DNA from: an uncultured Collinsella sp.
Lineage (GTDB): Bacteria > Actinomycetota > Coriobacteriia > Coriobacteriales > Coriobacteriaceae
Length of the DNA: 64,000 nt
Direction of reading: 5' to 3'
Assembly (NCBI GenBank): GCA_900541125.1
Contig: UQIK01000007.1
Location: 32,165 to 96,164 of the forward strand
Shown here piece by piece: positions 1 through 8,585 of this stretch. The stretch's first letter is position 1, and every line of letters starts with the position of its first letter. Under the pieces are notes generated by a model. The model did no database searches, was not told where the DNA came from, and worked only from the letters and a program-made list of their open reading frames with translations. The position numbers and the translations under genes are program-made.

Positions 1-1
1 T

Positions 2-745
2 CGCGTTCACGATGCCTCAACCTGGCGTTATCGCATGAGCGACATCATCGACCAGCTCAACGAGGCGGGCACCGGTCTGCTCGTCACGGTTGACGAGGTG
101 GACCCGACACTCGACGAGATGATTCAGCTTGCAGCGACGTATCAGCACTTTGTGACCGATGGGAAACGCGTCGCCCTGCTCATGGCGGGACTTCCCAACA
201 ACGTCTCGACGTTGCTGAACCACAAGACGGTCTCGTTCCTTCGCCGCGCCCAACAATATCATCTGGGTCGCATTGCCGACTATGACGTGCGCGAGGCCTT
301 GATTCGCACAATCCAGGAAAACGATCGCCTGGCAGATGCTGAGGGAATCGATCGAGCCGTTCGCTCGATCTCTGGTTTTCCCTTCCTATTGCAACTCGTA
401 GGCTACCGTGCTTGGGACCTCACAAGCGATTCGAAGGAAATCTCGTCACGCGACTTTGACCTGGGAATCAAAATCGCGCGCGACGAGATGGACGACCGAA
501 TCCTCGCGGCAACCTATCGGGAACTCACGGCAGAGGACAAGCGATTCCTCATCGCCATGCTCGATGACGAGGAAGAGTCCACCACCGCAGACCTTGTCGA
601 GCGCCTTAAGCGTTCGCCGCAGCAGGTCTCCCGCTACCGACGCCGCATGATAGACGCCGGCATCATCGGGGAGCGAGGACGAGGGCTCGTCGCATTTGAA
701 TTGCCATTCTTCCGCGACTATCTCGCAGCTCAATGCGTGAAATAG
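2..745 (+). CDS. AAA+ ATPase with C-terminal winged helix (5' end outside window)
   Basis: The reading frame is open to the left edge, so this is the C-terminal part of a larger protein; the first in-frame ATG is at 35 but is probably internal. Visible are a Walker B-like segment (LLVTVDEVD), a sensor-type stretch ending MAGLP, the FLRRAQQ motif, the QLVGYRAW helix, and a C-terminal winged-helix region from about nucleotide 515 onward. The same landmarks occur in the same order in the ATPase at 3292-4410, so the two are paralogues. The family is ORC/Cdc6-like or archaeal-type ATPase with HTH; its substrate is unknown. It converges on the UvrA-like gene, separated only by a REP-like palindrome. 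Confidence 0.8.
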   Translation, partial: RVHDASTWRYRMSDIIDQLNEAGTGLLVTVDEVDPTLDEMIQLAATYQHFVTDGKRVALLMAGLPNNVSTLLNHKTVSFLRRAQQYHLGRIADYDVREALIRTIQENDRLADAEGIDRAVRSISGFPFLLQLVGYRAWDLTSDSKEISSRDFDLGIKIARDEMDDRILAATYRELTAEDKRFLIAMLDDEEESTTADLVERLKRSPQQVSRYRRRMIDAGIIGERGRGLVAFELPFFRDYLAAQCVK

Positions 746-749
746 GCAT

Positions 750-784
750 CAATGAGGCAAAGGGACTGTCCCTTTGCCTCATTG
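750..784. repeat. REP-like palindrome, family A, between convergent stop codons
   Basis: Perfect 15-16 bp arms (AATGAGGCAAAGGGA and its complement) around a CTG loop fill the whole gap between the stop codon at 745 and the stop codon at 786. The core GGGACTGTCCC is shared with palindromes at 4478, 36155 and 42342. It could act as a bidirectional terminator, but the sequence similarity between loci points to a dispersed repeat. Confidence 0.75.
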
Positions 785-785
785 T

Positions 786-3299
786 CTATAGGTAGCGGCC
801 AGTAACGCTCTTGGGGCAGGCAGCGATATCCGCCGGCGTGCCGGCGCAGACGACTTGCCCGCCGGCATCGCCACCGCCCGGGCCCATGTCGATCACGTAA
901 TCGGCGTTACGGATAAGGTCGAGATCGTGTTCGATCACGATAACCGTGGCGCCCTTGGCAACAAGGCCGTCGAACACACTCAGCAACACCTGAACATCGA
1001 GCGGATGTAGGCCGATCGTAGGCTCGTCGAACACGAATACGGCATCGTCCTGCACGCGTCCCATCTCGCTCGCAAGCTTAAGGCGCTGCGCCTCGCCGCC
1101 CGAAAGCGCCGGCGTAGGCTCACCAAGCGTGAGATAACCCAATCCCAGGTCGTGCAAGGTCTGCAAGCGCGTCTGAACTTTCTTGAGTCCCACCGTGGCG
1201 TCGATGGCCTCGTCCACACTCATATCCATGAGCTGCGGCAACGTAAGCAGACTCCCGTCCTTGCCCTCGCGATGGATATGCGAAGCCGCGTCTGCATAAC
1301 GCGAACCACGACATGCCGGGCAGACAATCTCGACGTCGGGCAGAAACTGCACGTCGAGCGATATCGAGCCCGTGCCATCGCACGTAGGGCAGCGCAAGGC
1401 GCCAGTGTTGTAGCTAAAGGCACCCGCCTTGTAGCCGGCTGCCTTGGCCTCGGGCGTACGGGCGAAGGCGCGGCGCAGCTCATCATGGATGTCGGCATAG
1501 GTCGCTACCGTCGAGCGCACATTGGCGCCGATGGGCGTGGCGTCAATCAGGTTTGCGCGTGCGATACCCTCGGCGTCGATCCAGCGCACGTGGCTTGGCA
1601 GGCGCTCGCCAGCTGCCTGCGCCTTAAGTGCCGGGATGAGCGTCTCGAGCACCAACGTCGTCTTACCCGAACCCGAAACGCCCGTCACCGCAACGAGACG
1701 GCCGCGCGGGATATCGACTTCAAGCGGCTTGACGGTATGGATGGCATCAGTTGCCATGCGGATTTGGCCCTGGTCGAACATTTCCTCGTCAGTCACCTGC
1801 GGGCGCAAGCGCTTGGGGTCTGCGCGCAAAAACGGGGCGATGCGGCTGCCCTGCGATTGTTCGACCTCGTCCACCGTACCTGCAGCGATCACTTTACCGC
1901 CGCCCGCTCCGGCAACGGGGCCCATCTCGACCAGATAGTCGGCTTCCGCCAGCACGCGTGTGTCGTGGTCGACAACGACCACGGTGTTGCCGTCGCCTAC
2001 CAGGTCGCGCATCACGCCTACCAGGCCGTCGACATTGGCAGGATGCAAGCCAATCGAGGGCTCGTCCAGCACATAGAGCACGCCCGTCGATCGGTTACGC
2101 ACCACGCGAGCAAGCTGCACGCGCTGGCGCTCGCCCGTGGAAAGCGTGGCGCCGGCGCGGTCGAGCGAAAGGTAATCGAGGCCCAGGTCGACCAAGCGAC
2201 GGGCCGCACTCAAAAACGATTCGCAGATATCCGTCGCCATGGGCTGCATCTCGGCCGGCAAGGATGTGGGCACCCCGCGCACCCACTCAATCGCATCACC
2301 AAGCGTCATGGCCGCGGCCTGTGCCAGATTGATACCGCGCACCTGGGGCTGGCGCGCAGCCTCGGAAAGACGCGTGCCACCACAGTCACGGCATGGCCTC
2401 TCGCACAAAAAGCGAGCTACACGCTTAAGCCCCTTATCGTCCTTAACCTTGGCGAGCGCATTCTCGACGGTATAGACGGCGTTGTAGTAGGTAAAGTCGA
2501 GTGGCGTAGCGCCCTCACCGTTTTTGGGGACGTAGAGAATGTGCTTCTTAACCGCCGGACCATGAAACACGATGTCGCGCTCTTGAGGCGTGAGCTGGTT
2601 AAACGGCACGTCGGTGCGCACGCCCATCTCGCCTGCCACCTGCTTCATCAGATCCCACATGAGCGTACCCCAGGGAAGGACCGCGCCTTCGTTGATAGTC
2701 TTTGACTCGTCGGGCACCAGGCTCGCCTCGTCCACCTCGCGCATGACACCGGTGCCGCCGCAGGTGGGACATGCGCCGCCGCTGTTAAACGCAAGGTCCT
2801 CAGCGCTCGGCGCGTAGAATTCGCGGCCGCACGCAGGGCACGTGAGCGACAGGCCTGCGGCAACGTTAAGGCTCGGCTCCACGCGCGCCCCGCAGTGCGG
2901 GCACACGTGATGGGCGCAGCGGCTAAAGAGCAGGCGCAGGCTGTTGTTGAGCTCGGTCATGGTGCCAAAGGTGGAACGCACGCCCGGCACGCTGGGGCGC
3001 TGATGCAATGCGAGCGCCGCCGGCACGTGCAGCACCTCATCCACCTGAGCATGCTCGGCTTGCGTCAGACGACGTCGAGTATAGGTGCTGAGCGCCTCCA
3101 AGTAGCGACGCGAGCCCTCGGCATAAAGGACCCCCAGCGCCAGCGAGCTCTTGCCCGAACCCGACACGCCGGCAATACCCACGAGCCTTCCCAGCGGAAT
3201 ATCGATATCGATGTCCTTGAGGTTATGGACACGCGCGCCACGCACCTCGATAGCCTGCGGGCTCATCTTCTGTTCCGTCACCTTTATCACCCTACTCAT
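786..3299 (-). CDS. uvrA: Class II UvrA-like ABC-type DNA-binding ATPase
   Basis: An 837-residue duplicated ABC ATPase of the UvrA family. Walker A GVSGSGK is at residues 44-50, and a second copy GVSGSGKTT lies in the C-terminal half. Zinc-binding CxxC pairs are at 133/136, 154/157 and 177/180, with another zinc module (CPTC..CPAC) in the second half. ABC signatures are LSTGERQR and LSGGEAQR. After LLFSRC the sequence goes straight into the zinc module: the roughly 100-residue UvrB-binding domain of canonical 940-residue UvrA is missing, as in UvrA2/DrrC proteins. It therefore probably does not load UvrB. Known relatives are linked to tolerance of DNA-binding drugs; that role is inferred here. 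The ATG overlaps the end of the upstream ATPase by 8 nt, indicating translational coupling; an internal Met at residue 12 is an alternative start. Confidence 0.88.
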   Translation of the reverse strand: MSRVIKVTEQKMSPQAIEVRGARVHNLKDIDIDIPLGRLVGIAGVSGSGKSSLALGVLYAEGSRRYLEALSTYTRRRLTQAEHAQVDEVLHVPAALALHQRPSVPGVRSTFGTMTELNNSLRLLFSRCAHHVCPHCGARVEPSLNVAAGLSLTCPACGREFYAPSAEDLAFNSGGACPTCGGTGVMREVDEASLVPDESKTINEGAVLPWGTLMWDLMKQVAGEMGVRTDVPFNQLTPQERDIVFHGPAVKKHILYVPKNGEGATPLDFTYYNAVYTVENALAKVKDDKGLKRVARFLCERPCRDCGGTRLSEAARQPQVRGINLAQAAAMTLGDAIEWVRGVPTSLPAEMQPMATDICESFLSAARRLVDLGLDYLSLDRAGATLSTGERQRVQLARVVRNRSTGVLYVLDEPSIGLHPANVDGLVGVMRDLVGDGNTVVVVDHDTRVLAEADYLVEMGPVAGAGGGKVIAAGTVDEVEQSQGSRIAPFLRADPKRLRPQVTDEEMFDQGQIRMATDAIHTVKPLEVDIPRGRLVAVTGVSGSGKTTLVLETLIPALKAQAAGERLPSHVRWIDAEGIARANLIDATPIGANVRSTVATYADIHDELRRAFARTPEAKAAGYKAGAFSYNTGALRCPTCDGTGSISLDVQFLPDVEIVCPACRGSRYADAASHIHREGKDGSLLTLPQLMDMSVDEAIDATVGLKKVQTRLQTLHDLGLGYLTLGEPTPALSGGEAQRLKLASEMGRVQDDAVFVFDEPTIGLHPLDVQVLLSVFDGLVAKGATVIVIEHDLDLIRNADYVIDMGPGGGDAGGQVVCAGTPADIAACPKSVTGRYL

Positions 3300-4410
3300 G
3301 CCATAAAACGCAATCGCGAATGTACACGCCCAGCATGGGCACGGTAAACCGGACGAGACCGTATCCGGCGGCCTCGATGACGCGCTCGCGAATCAGGCTT
3401 GCGCGATATTTACTCGCCCAACTCTGGGTGCGATCGCAACGCTCAATGATATCCGCCATGCGCGTCGGCTTACCCTCGTCAGCAGCCATGGCCTCGATAA
3501 AGAGGCGCTGTGGACTGCGCAGCCCGTAATATAGAGGCGCGTCAACCGCTTCGTAGAACTCGGAGACGGCATCGGCGTAGCCAGCCTCGACATCGCACGC
3601 TTCAATGACCCGCGAGTCACGCCGGACAGCAGAGCGCCACATGTAATATCCCACGAGCTGAACCATATAGGGATGTCCCATGCTCTTGTGTGCCGCAAGG
3701 TCCGCCGTCTCCGCATCAACGCAAAGACCAGCGCCTTTGACCGTCTGGATATATGAATCGCGCACTTTGGGCAAAGAAATCGCCCCCAGCGTACGCTGCT
3801 GGGCGCGGCGCAAAAACGTCACGCTCGGCTCTTCGAGCAGGTCGTCAACCATACTGGGCAAGCCGGCGAACACCAGCGCAAGACCGCGCTGGTCGCTATC
3901 GGGCAATCCCGTATTATCCTGATCTCCGAGCACTTGCTGATAGAGAACGGCAAGAGCCGCCAGCTCCTCGATAGACGCCGATTGAGCCTCGTCAATCGCA
4001 AACAGTATGCCCTTGCCTGGACCGAGCTTCTTGAGGCGCTCGTTGACCAGCCCTCGCAACGTCTCGCCCTTTGCTCGCGCCGCCTCGACCGACATCCGGC
4101 CAAACGACGGACCGAACTCCATTGACGTCACAATGGGTTTATTCGAGCGAAGCGCATCGACCAAGCGGTCGCATAAGCCAAGCGAAGCGGAATCGGAGAC
4201 AACCGCCCATCCGCGCTCATTGGCTAGACGTTGCAGCTCCCGCAGGAGAACCGTCTTGCCGCAGCCACGGTTTCCCGTAATGAGCATGAGCCTGCCCGGC
4301 GCTCCGGCGCCGTTATCGAGCCCTTCCTCGAAATCTTCGATGACCGACTCTCGACCGATGAGTATCGGAGGCCGCTTGCCTGCCGTTGGCTTAAAGGGAT
4401 TTGGATTCAT
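3292..4410 (-). CDS. AAA+ ATPase with C-terminal winged helix, coupled to UvrA-like protein
   Basis: 372 residues. Walker A GNRGCGKT is at 46-53, Walker B ILFAIDEAQ at about 135-143, then a VFAGLP sensor segment, FLRRAQQ, the QLVGYYMW helix and a C-terminal winged-helix domain from about residue 300. It is a full-length paralogue of the partial protein at the left edge. Its stop lies 8 nt inside the UvrA-like gene, so the two are co-translated. Known relatives are ORC/Cdc6-like or archaeal-type ATPases of unknown role. The coupling suggests, as inference, a partner that recruits or remodels the UvrA-like protein on DNA. Confidence 0.85.
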   Translation of the reverse strand: MNPNPFKPTAGKRPPILIGRESVIEDFEEGLDNGAGAPGRLMLITGNRGCGKTVLLRELQRLANERGWAVVSDSASLGLCDRLVDALRSNKPIVTSMEFGPSFGRMSVEAARAKGETLRGLVNERLKKLGPGKGILFAIDEAQSASIEELAALAVLYQQVLGDQDNTGLPDSDQRGLALVFAGLPSMVDDLLEEPSVTFLRRAQQRTLGAISLPKVRDSYIQTVKGAGLCVDAETADLAAHKSMGHPYMVQLVGYYMWRSAVRRDSRVIEACDVEAGYADAVSEFYEAVDAPLYYGLRSPQRLFIEAMAADEGKPTRMADIIERCDRTQSWASKYRASLIRERVIEAAGYGLVRFTVPMLGVYIRDCVLWHE

Positions 4411-4445
4411 GTCGGCCTCCTCGGATTGGCAAACCCTGGCAATAG

Positions 4446-4472
4446 TTATACCAACTTATACCGAGTTATACC
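4446..4472. promoter_or_regulatory. Three 10-bp-phased TTATACC direct repeats
   Basis: TTATACC occurs at 4446-4452, 4456-4462 and 4466-4472, exactly 10 bp apart, about 36-62 bp upstream of the ATPase start at 4410. Read on the minus strand the unit is GGTATAA. Helically phased repeats like this are typical of a cooperative operator; the binding protein is not known, and autoregulation by the winged-helix ATPase is one possibility. Confidence 0.45.
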
Positions 4473-4477
4473 AATAG

Positions 4478-4510
4478 CATGTGACAAAGGAGCTGTCCCT
4501 TTGTCACATG
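4478..4510. repeat. REP-like palindrome, family A, overlapping a stop codon
   Basis: CATGTGACAAAGGA pairs with TCCCTTTGTCACATG around GCTG, with one unpaired C. The right arm contains the stop codon of the TetM-like gene (4504-4506). It has the same GTGACAAAGG core as the copies at 36155 and 42342. Confidence 0.75.
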
Positions 4511-6507
4511 TGGCCGAAAAACTCGGCGTCTGCTGCTCGCCAGGGGCGAAAGGTGGCGGGATCGATCTTTACGTGCGCCGCAGCGGGTACGTCGTGCCAC
4601 TTGACGGTGTAGCCAGCGCCGTGAGAGCAAAAGACCGAGTCAGGCGTGTTGGGCAGATCGGCCTCGGGCTCGTAGGCGGCCGCCTCGATGACACGCTCGG
4701 CATCATGGCAAGCCGCATAACCGGCGAACTCTAGGTACAGATGTCCGCGACCGCTCGTGTAGGCAGCTACCTCCAGGGCATAGTCCTGCACCTCGGATGC
4801 CGGCACGCGACCCACAAGCTTCGCCCGATCTCCCGCCATCGTCGGCGGCTCGTACTCGGCACCCATGCGCGTGGCGTCTGAGAGCGCCCGACCCACGCAC
4901 TCCCCCGGCACCTCGAGCTCAAAGCGATACCACGGCTCCAACAGCACCGCCGCGCCGGCCTCACGCGCCTGCATCAAACCCTGGCGAATCGCGCGGTACG
5001 TGGCCTGGCGAAAATCGCCGCCCTCGGTGTGCTTGGCATGCGCACGGCCGCCCGTGAGCGTAATGCGCACATCGGTGATGGGCGAGCCGGTCAGCACGCC
5101 CAGGTGATCGCGCTCCATGGCGTTGGTGAGTGCCAAACGCTGCCAGTTAAGATCGAGCTCGTCGGTCGAGGTCACAGTGCCAAACTGCACGCCCGAGCCC
5201 GCTGGCAACGGCTCCAGGCGCAGATGCACCTCGGCATAGTGGCGCAATGGCTCAAAGTGCCCCACGCCCTCGACCGGCTGCGAAATGGTCTCCTTATAGA
5301 GAATGCCGCCGGGCTCAAACGCAATCGAAAGGCCAAAGCGATCGGCCAACACCCGCTGCACGACCTCGAGTTGCACGGCGCCCATCAACTGCAAATGAAT
5401 CTGCTCAAGATGCGTATTCCAGCTTACGCCGAGCATGGGGTCTTCGTCCGCCAGCTCAGTCAGTGCTTTGAACACCGCGTGGACATCGTGTTCGCCCGGA
5501 AGCACCGTATAGGTGAGAACTGGCGCAATGACGGGCGCATCGCCCGCGGGCTCCGCGCCTAGGGCGTCCCCTGGGCGAACGTGTGCAAGACCCGTCACGG
5601 CACAAATACCGCCAGCAGCAACTTCTTGGGCAAGCTCATACTTCTCGCCGTTATAGATGCGTACCTGATCGACCTTCTGCTCCCATGCCTCGGCACCGGA
5701 ACGTCCGGCAATCATCTGCTTGGCATGCAGCGTGCCGCCGGTCACCTTAACCCATGCCAAGCGCTCGCCGCGATCCCCGCGGCTGACACGATAGACGCGC
5801 GCGGCAAACTCCGGGAGACACGCCTGTTCACGCATCAGCGCGCATATACCATCCAGCAGCTCGTCCACACCTCGGTCCTTGAGCGCCGAGCCAGCAAAGC
5901 AGGGAAAGAGCTTGCGCTCGGCAACCATGCGCGACAGCGTTGCGACAGAAAGCTCACCCGCCTCAAGAAACTCCTCGAGCGCCGACTCGTCCAACGCGGC
6001 AGCGTCTTCCTGAACGGCACCGCCCGTCAGCAGTTCGTTGGCATCCAGGCAGCCCTCGGAAAGACGTTGCCCAAGCTGCGCCAGCAAAACATCGCGGCCG
6101 GGATTCTCCAAATCGATCTTGTTGATAAAGATGAACGTCGGGATGTCATAGCGCGCAAGCAGGCGCCACAGGGTTTCGGTGTGCCCCTGCACGCCATCGT
6201 TGGCGCCCACAACCAAAATCGCGTAGTCGAGTGCGCGCAGCGTGCGCTCCGCCTCGGCAGAAAAATCGACGTGGCCGGGCGCATCCACGAGCATGACGTG
6301 GGTATCGCCGTGGTCGAACACGGCCTGCGACGAGAAAATCGTAATGCCGCGCTCGCGCTCAATCTCGTTCGTATCCAGGTGCGAATCGCCATCGTCCACG
6401 CGGCCGCGCTTGCGAATGCGACCCGCGTTGAACAGCATGGCCTCGGCCAGCGTGGTCTTGCCGGCATCGACATGCGCCAAGATTCCAACGACCGCTTGCT
6501 TCGACAT
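4504..6507 (-). CDS. TetM/EF-G-like translational GTPase
   Basis: 667 residues starting at the ATG at 6507, which follows AGGAGAG; longer upstream frames have no ribosome binding site. G1 AHVDAGKT is at residues 11-18, ERERGIT forms the switch, G3 DAPGH is at 75-79 and G4 NKID at 129-132. EF-G domains II-V follow. Architecture and length match the ribosomal-protection family (TetM/O/W, about 640 residues), but the N-terminal motifs differ clearly from the mobile resistance genes I know (for example RGRVDDGDSHLDT). It looks like a chromosomal housekeeping member that acts on the ribosome. Tetracycline resistance should not be assumed. Confidence 0.8.
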   Translation of the reverse strand: MSKQAVVGILAHVDAGKTTLAEAMLFNAGRIRKRGRVDDGDSHLDTNEIERERGITIFSSQAVFDHGDTHVMLVDAPGHVDFSAEAERTLRALDYAILVVGANDGVQGHTETLWRLLARYDIPTFIFINKIDLENPGRDVLLAQLGQRLSEGCLDANELLTGGAVQEDAAALDESALEEFLEAGELSVATLSRMVAERKLFPCFAGSALKDRGVDELLDGICALMREQACLPEFAARVYRVSRGDRGERLAWVKVTGGTLHAKQMIAGRSGAEAWEQKVDQVRIYNGEKYELAQEVAAGGICAVTGLAHVRPGDALGAEPAGDAPVIAPVLTYTVLPGEHDVHAVFKALTELADEDPMLGVSWNTHLEQIHLQLMGAVQLEVVQRVLADRFGLSIAFEPGGILYKETISQPVEGVGHFEPLRHYAEVHLRLEPLPAGSGVQFGTVTSTDELDLNWQRLALTNAMERDHLGVLTGSPITDVRITLTGGRAHAKHTEGGDFRQATYRAIRQGLMQAREAGAAVLLEPWYRFELEVPGECVGRALSDATRMGAEYEPPTMAGDRAKLVGRVPASEVQDYALEVAAYTSGRGHLYLEFAGYAACHDAERVIEAAAYEPEADLPNTPDSVFCSHGAGYTVKWHDVPAAAHVKIDPATFRPWRAADAEFFGHM

Positions 6508-6700
6508 GGCTCTCCTCTTATTACAAGCCCATCGCACGCGGCAACGGGCGTTCACGCTCCACACTGGATGATACAATTTACGGGCCGGCGGGCGAAGCGG
6601 GCCCTATCCCCCGACCGAGCTCATCGCCCCGCGTTGCCGCGCGGCGATTTTCGTAGGTTCGCGCCTTGCGAAAGCCGGCTTGCAAAACAGCACAGCAACC

Positions 6701-6727
6701 AAAAATGGCCCCGCCCGGGGCCATTTT
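6701..6727 (-). terminator. Intrinsic terminator of the GNAT gene
   Basis: A perfect 11-bp stem (AAAATGGCCCC / GGGGCCATTTT) with a 4-nt loop is followed on the minus strand by a T run. It lies 35 nt past the stop of the acetyltransferase gene. Confidence 0.8.
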
Positions 6728-6761
6728 CGTTCGCGCGCATTGCTGACACGAGCCCTTGCTC

Positions 6762-7250
6762 TTATGCCTCACGCAGCCAGTCAAACGCAACACGCGGCGT
6801 GCCGTCCGACACATGCACGACACCGGCACGCTCAAACCCCGCTTTAATACTCGCGCCCTGCATGGGCAGGTTATCCCGGTGCGTATCGATGCGCAGGTGA
6901 TCGGCACGCTCCTTGGCAAAGGCAAACATCGCAGCCGCGATACCGCGCACGGTGCCATCGGACGCCACACGGTGCAGCACGGCGTACGGAGTGTCGCTGC
7001 GCCATTGCCCGTCCTCAATTACGTCATAGCACTCGTCCGGCCCCGGCAAAAAGGCGAACGTCGCCACCACGCGACCGTCGAATTCGCACACGTAACTGCC
7101 ACCAGCGGCAATATCAGCAGCCAGCTGCTCGGCAGAAGGCGTGCCCTCGGGCCACTGCGTGGCGTTGCCATGCGCGCGCATAAAGGCGCGGGCCGTGTCA
7201 TAGATAGCCATGACGGCGGGAATGTCGGTATCGAGGGTTTTTCTGATCAT
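6762..7250 (-). CDS. GNAT-family N-acetyltransferase
   Basis: 162 residues. It starts IRKTLDTDIPAVMAIYDTAR, the usual GNAT N-terminal strand and helix, followed by a central strand (GRVVATFAFLPG), a VRGIAAAMFAFAKE segment at the acetyl-CoA loop and helix, and a C-terminal NLPMQGASIKAGFERAG helix. The acceptor is unknown. The start is taken at the ATG at 7250 rather than the preceding GTG at 7253; both are plausible behind GAGGT. It is monocistronic, with its own terminator and an inverted repeat in the promoter region shared with the divergent gene. Confidence 0.82.
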   Translation of the reverse strand: MIRKTLDTDIPAVMAIYDTARAFMRAHGNATQWPEGTPSAEQLAADIAAGGSYVCEFDGRVVATFAFLPGPDECYDVIEDGQWRSDTPYAVLHRVASDGTVRGIAAAMFAFAKERADHLRIDTHRDNLPMQGASIKAGFERAGVVHVSDGTPRVAFDWLREA

Positions 7251-7271
7251 CACGCGGCGACCTCACGTTTA

Positions 7272-7303
7272 TTGGTATCACTTTGATTGAGCAATGATAC
7301 CAA
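7272..7303. promoter_or_regulatory. Inverted repeat TTGGTATCA-N14-TGATACCAA
   Basis: Perfect 9-bp arms at 7272-7280 and 7295-7303 sit midway between two divergent genes (starts at 7250 and 7328). The position and symmetry fit a shared operator. Confidence 0.45.
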
Positions 7304-7327
7304 CGTTTTGAGAAGGGCACGAAGCAG

Positions 7328-7624
7328 ATGGGGAGCAAAAAGCGAGCCGCTTGGTCAAAAGCCAAAAGCGAGTTTTTGGGCGCTGCCACGGGCGGCGATA
7401 TGAGCGACCTGTTTGCGCGCGAGGACGAGCGCCGCGACGCCCTAGACGCCGAGCGCGATGAAGCCTGGCGTTACAAGTCGTGCGAACGCAAAAACCGTTA
7501 CGACACACGCGCCGAGGCCGAGGCAGTTATGGCCGACTGCGAAAACCGCGGGCGGCGTGGTTTGGCCTGCTACAAATGCGAATACTGCGGCGGCTGGCAC
7601 CTGACGTCGCACCCTTGGAAATAG
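7328..7624 (+). CDS. Small Cys-rich (zinc-ribbon-like) protein of unknown function
   Basis: 98 residues. The N-terminus is basic (GSKKRAAWSKAKSEF), a charged region follows, and the C-terminal half carries a cysteine near residue 53, a helix with a further cysteine, and then CYKCEYCGGWHLT, which resembles half of a zinc ribbon. I do not recognise a named family; similar short CxxC-GWHLT proteins are found in actinobacteria and phages. It is divergent from the GNAT gene and convergent with rsmJ. The start at 7328 has only a weak ribosome binding site. Confidence 0.65.
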   Translation: MGSKKRAAWSKAKSEFLGAATGGDMSDLFAREDERRDALDAERDEAWRYKSCERKNRYDTRAEAEAVMADCENRGRRGLACYKCEYCGGWHLTSHPWK

Positions 7625-7672
7625 GGACCGCATCGGCACGGCACTAGCGAAGCCCCGGTAATCGCACGCAAG

Positions 7673-8377
7673 CTACGGGCGCGGCGGCACCAACACATCG
7701 TAACGAACGGCCTTGCCCGCAAGCTGATAGCTCGGCTTAACGCCGGCAAGCAGTGGCCCCTTCACCGGCCGCTTGATAACGACCTTGCGCGGGTGCACCG
7801 CAAGCGCGGCTTCGACCAGCGTCTCCTCATCGGCGCACGGCTGTTCCAGATGATGCAAGAGTTGGAACTTCTTTTTCACCGCCGCGCTCTTGGTGCGCCC
7901 GGGAAACATGGGGTCCAGATATACCACGTCGGGAGCCGCGAGCTCGCCCTGCCCGATCAGCTCAGCTGTATGGCGAAGGCCGGCAATGCTGTCCTCGCCC
8001 GCATGTAAGCGCATGCGGGCCACGGCTGTCGCAAGCGCCGGATCATCTGCCGCGCGATCCAGTGCATCCTTGAGGAGCGCCGCGATCACGCAATCCTGCT
8101 CATACAGATCGACGGTAAAACCCGCGGCTGCCAGCAGCAGGGAATCCTCGCCAAAGCCTGCCGTGGCATCAATCGCCCATGGGCGCTCGATGCCTTTTGC
8201 GCGCGCAGCCTTTACCAGCAGCTCTTGCTGCAGACGGCCCTGCTTGAGCCGTGGAAGCATGCGGCCGAAATCGGCGCGCAGCTCCATCGTGCCGTCGGTG
8301 AGCGTGAGGCCTTCGGACGTCCGCACGAGCTCGAGTCCAGCAGCCCGAGCAACAGCAATAGGATCGGCAACGCCCAT
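7673..8377 (-). CDS. rsmJ: 16S rRNA (guanine1516-N2)-methyltransferase, RsmJ family
   Basis: 234 residues. A Rossmann methyltransferase with the RsmJ-type SAM loop (DATAGFGEDSLLLAAAGF), the VYLDPMFPGRTKSAAVKKK motif diagnostic of RsmJ, and a C-terminal VIKRP..YDVLVP segment. In E. coli RsmJ makes m2G1516 in 16S rRNA. The ATG at 8377 is chosen over a GTG two codons upstream because AAGGAG lies 5 nt from the ATG but only 1 nt from the GTG. Confidence 0.85.
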   Translation of the reverse strand: MGVADPIAVARAAGLELVRTSEGLTLTDGTMELRADFGRMLPRLKQGRLQQELLVKAARAKGIERPWAIDATAGFGEDSLLLAAAGFTVDLYEQDCVIAALLKDALDRAADDPALATAVARMRLHAGEDSIAGLRHTAELIGQGELAAPDVVYLDPMFPGRTKSAAVKKKFQLLHHLEQPCADEETLVEAALAVHPRKVVIKRPVKGPLLAGVKPSYQLAGKAVRYDVLVPPRP

Positions 8378-8441
8378 GGGCACTCCTTAGCATGTAAAAC
8401 GAATACGTGGGGCGCCGTTCATGTCGGCACCCAACCGTCCG

Positions 8442-8585
8442 CTATTGTCCCACATGCGACATGGCCCACAGCATCCCGATGCAAAGCACCGCCATCAATC
8501 CCGTGCACACGGCAGCGATCACAGAATCACCCATGCGCCTTCCCAACGACCGCGGCTCGCGCACTTGCCCTGTTCCGTACATCAT
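8442..8585 (-). CDS. Small single-pass membrane protein, 47 residues
   Basis: Found by reading the minus strand. An excellent AAGGAGG box precedes two consecutive ATG codons (8585 and 8582), and the frame closes with TAG at 8442. The protein has a basic N-terminus (REPRSLGRRMGD) followed by one hydrophobic helix of about 20 residues (SVIAAVCTGLMAVLCIGMLW) and a very short tail. The function is unknown. It lies upstream of rsmJ on the same strand. Confidence rests on the ribosome binding site and the membrane-helix composition. Confidence 0.55.
   Translation of the reverse strand: MMYGTGQVREPRSLGRRMGDSVIAAVCTGLMAVLCIGMLWAMSHVGQ

Noticed and set aside
1152..2705. A 517-residue plus-strand open frame
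   Set aside because: It lies antisense to the UvrA-like gene, has no ribosome binding site and its composition is that of a GC-rich shadow frame.
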